In this document: one piece after another, positions 4,381 through 5,442 of the stretch
How the letters are laid out: every line of letters begins with the position of its first letter
Position numbering within the stretch: position 1 is the first letter of the stretch
Assembly (NCBI GenBank): GCA_030629475.1
Contig: DAOVOU010000171.1
Location: forward strand, 1 to 5,442
Reading direction: 5' to 3'
DNA length: 5,442 nucleotides
Source: Desulfobacterales bacterium
Lineage (GTDB): Bacteria > Desulfobacterota > Desulfobacteria > Desulfobacterales > C00003060
Program-made: the position numbers and the translations under genes
Notes under the pieces: generated by a model
Database searches by the model: none
The model's input: the letters and a program-made list of their open reading frames with translations, nothing else
Told to the model about the DNA's origin: nothing

Positions 4381-4938
4381 CTAGACAGACTTCCTAATCT
4401 TAAAGTCGGAAAAATTCCCGGCATAATCTCCCCAGGTCACCTCCACTTTTTCTACGCTTGCTCTTGGCGGACCCTGGTAGAGGCGTTTGAGTAACTCCTC
4501 TAATTGAGATCGCTCCCCCTCAACCTCAACCTCTACTGCCCTTAATTGGGCTAGGTTACGTACATACCCGGTTAGCCCTAAAGCCGTAGCGTGGCGTCGT
4601 ACAAAGGCACGAAAAAAGACACCTTGAACTCGACCTCGGACTGTAGCATGAAAGGATATTAAAGGGCCACCCATATCTCCGCCAAGATACTCCAAATTTT
4701 CTTTCCTAGGTTTTTCACAAGGGGATCCAGAGCATGAAGCGATAATGTATGACGCACGGGGTAAGCAACCTGGAGAGAAGTAGACTATGTAACCAGCTGG
4801 GGTTATTTCTCCCTGGAAAAGCGCCATTCCTTTTGGCTCACCTAAATCGCGGAATACGTACTCAAAATCGTTTAATAGTGTTATGAGTTCGCCTGCCGCT
4901 ACCTGTTGATGAGTCAGTACTGCCTTATACCAGGACAT
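4381..4938 (-). CDS. two-part protein with C-terminal acylphosphatase domain
   Basis: The 185-residue protein ends in an acylphosphatase domain (about residues 93-183), which hydrolyses carboxyl-phosphate bonds such as those of acetyl phosphate or carbamoyl phosphate. VRGRVQGVFFRAFVRRHA (100-117) supplies the phosphate cradle and catalytic R110; GLTGYVRN (121-128) supplies catalytic N128. Their 18-residue distance equals that in human acylphosphatase (R23, N41). DFKIRK (178-183) is the usual end. Residues 1-88 are an unrelated soluble module (SWYKAVLTHQQVAAGEL; GYIVYFSPGCLPRASYI) of unknown function that looks like a stand-alone short protein. Start ATG 4938 follows AGGAGG (4943-4948). An internal ATG at 4672-4674 (residue 89) would give a canonical 97-residue acylphosphatase, so two products cannot be excluded. 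It lies 14 bases after the 81-residue gene, probably in one operon. Confidence 0.85.
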   Translation of the reverse strand: MSWYKAVLTHQQVAAGELITLLNDFEYVFRDLGEPKGMALFQGEITPAGYIVYFSPGCLPRASYIIASCSGSPCEKPRKENLEYLGGDMGGPLISFHATVRGRVQGVFFRAFVRRHATALGLTGYVRNLAQLRAVEVEVEGERSQLEELLKRLYQGPPRASVEKVEVTWGDYAGNFSDFKIRKSV

Positions 4939-4942
4939 AGAG

Positions 4943-4948
4943 CCTCCT
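4943..4948 (-). promoter_or_regulatory. ribosome binding site deciding the acylphosphatase-protein start
   Basis: A consensus AGGAGG on the minus strand lies four bases before ATG 4938. It excludes the six-codon longer reading that would begin with TTG at 4956. Confidence 0.7.
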
Positions 4949-4952
4949 GGTA

Positions 4953-5198
4953 TCAACCCACATCAAGCAACCTCTCAAATTCAACCCCCGGCCCGATGCA
5001 TCGCCATCCTTCTTTCTTCAACTGGGTTCCGGTTGTCTTGAAGTCAACACCTTCCAGCTCTTCCAAAACATGAGCACGCCCTCGCTCATCGACCCAGAAG
5101 GAAACTGCCTTGCCTGCCTTTGTGAGCAGGATGTAGCGTCCGCTTGTATGCTGAAACACACGCTGATTTTTTAGCTTGTCCTTATTCTTTTCAGTCAT
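4953..5198 (-). CDS. 81-residue protein of unknown function
   Basis: I do not recognise this small, charged protein. It starts with a Lys/Asn-rich stretch (MTEKNKDKLKNQRVF), followed by alternating strand-like segments (GRYILLTKAGKAVSFWVDER, residues 20-39) and ends GWRCIGPGVEFERLLDVG. There is no signal peptide or membrane helix, so it should be cytosolic. The ATG shares ATGA (5195-5198) with the stop of the upstream kinase gene, so translational coupling is likely. The acylphosphatase-fusion gene follows after 14 bases. The position suggests a role with the kinase or the acylphosphatase protein, but nothing in the sequence shows which. It carries no trace of the ATPase domain missing from the kinase. 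Confidence 0.65.
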   Translation of the reverse strand: MTEKNKDKLKNQRVFQHTSGRYILLTKAGKAVSFWVDERGRAHVLEELEGVDFKTTGTQLKKEGWRCIGPGVEFERLLDVG

Positions 5199-5442
5199 CC
5201 ATCTTTTCCCAAATAGGCCAACAGGTCAGTGATGATACTTTGTATCCTGTTTGCACCATCCACGGCAGAAGCTATGAACTCATCGGCATCCGAATGAAGC
5301 CGCCCCTTGTAGCGTGCTTCGACAAATCGGAGATATCTCGTCACCACATCCAGCGGCTTTTGCAGATCATGTGAGGCCACATAAGCGAACTGCCTCAGTT
5401 CCTGATTGAGCTCGTTCGCATGGCGTCGCAGCCGCTCCTCAA
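5195..5442 (-). CDS. sensor histidine kinase, C-terminal part ending after the phosphoacceptor domain (partial)
   Basis: The frame enters from the right edge and gives 81 visible residues. A helical linker (EERLRRHANELNQELRQF) leads into FAYVASHDLQKPL, the HisKA/DHp box with the phosphorylatable histidine (visible residue 24). The second DHp helix follows: YKGRLHSDADEFIASAVDGA and RIQSIITDLLAY. This is the form seen in PAS/GAF-linked hybrid kinases of deltaproteobacteria. The gene then stops (GKDG, TGA at 5195-5197) where such kinases normally continue into a roughly 130-residue HATPase_c domain. It therefore cannot autophosphorylate alone; it could be a truncated relic or a dimerisation/phosphotransfer partner. 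Neighbouring frames show no ATPase remnant. The start lies outside the window; the GTG at 5380 is an internal valine. Confidence 0.82.
   Translation of the reverse strand, partial: EERLRRHANELNQELRQFAYVASHDLQKPLDVVTRYLRFVEARYKGRLHSDADEFIASAVDGANRIQSIITDLLAYLGKDG

Noticed and set aside
4246..4494. Plus-strand 82-codon open frame
   Set aside because: It overlaps the 3' end of the acylphosphatase gene on the other strand. No motif and no ribosome binding site.
5195..5380. GTG at 5380 as the start of a 61-residue kinase fragment
   Set aside because: The frame continues upstream to the window edge with typical kinase linker sequence; this codon is an internal valine just before the histidine box.

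Overview
The window suggests an uncultured or little-studied Desulfobacterota (deltaproteobacterial) genome. This is an inference from style only: mid-range GC, remains of REP-associated tyrosine transposases (RAYT), a PEP-CTERM-like sorting tail, and a histidine kinase of the type common in that group. No feature gives a firm taxonomic call.

Layout. Positions 1-102 hold the 3' end of an unidentified plus-strand gene. Then come two intact plus-strand housekeeping genes: gpsA (183-1190, glycerol-3-phosphate dehydrogenase, phospholipid precursor synthesis) and radC (1331-2053, JAB/MPN-domain protein). The 140 bases between them contain three different short tandem repeat arrays. The last array runs into the radC start codon, which has no Shine-Dalgarno sequence.

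From about 2050 to 4240 the window looks like an accessory patch that has collected gene debris. Its one intact module is a minus-strand type II toxin-antitoxin pair (antitoxin 2881-3111, ParE/RelE-like toxin 2543-2884, four-base GTGA overlap). Around it lie decayed minus-strand pieces: a RAYT fragment abutting a methyltransferase-like fragment (about 2142-2360), a PEP-CTERM-like tail with a hairpin behind it (3409-3558), a rhodanese-like domain that has lost its start codon and catalytic cysteine (3566-3904), and a shrunken RAYT derivative (3924-4205) that joins separated parts of the parent transposase in one open frame. A plus-strand fragment (3142-3339) could not be identified with confidence.

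From 4381 to the right edge there is a compact minus-strand cluster, read right to left: the end of a histidine kinase that stops straight after its phosphoacceptor domain (5195-5442), an 81-residue protein of unknown function starting in a four-base ATGA overlap (4953-5198), and a two-part protein with a C-terminal acylphosphatase domain (4381-4938). The tight spacing suggests co-transcription. No tRNA, rRNA or CRISPR array was seen. No well-characterised system stands out as new; the most unusual items are the mosaic RAYT derivative, the acylphosphatase fusion, the ATPase-less kinase and the repeat-embedded radC start.
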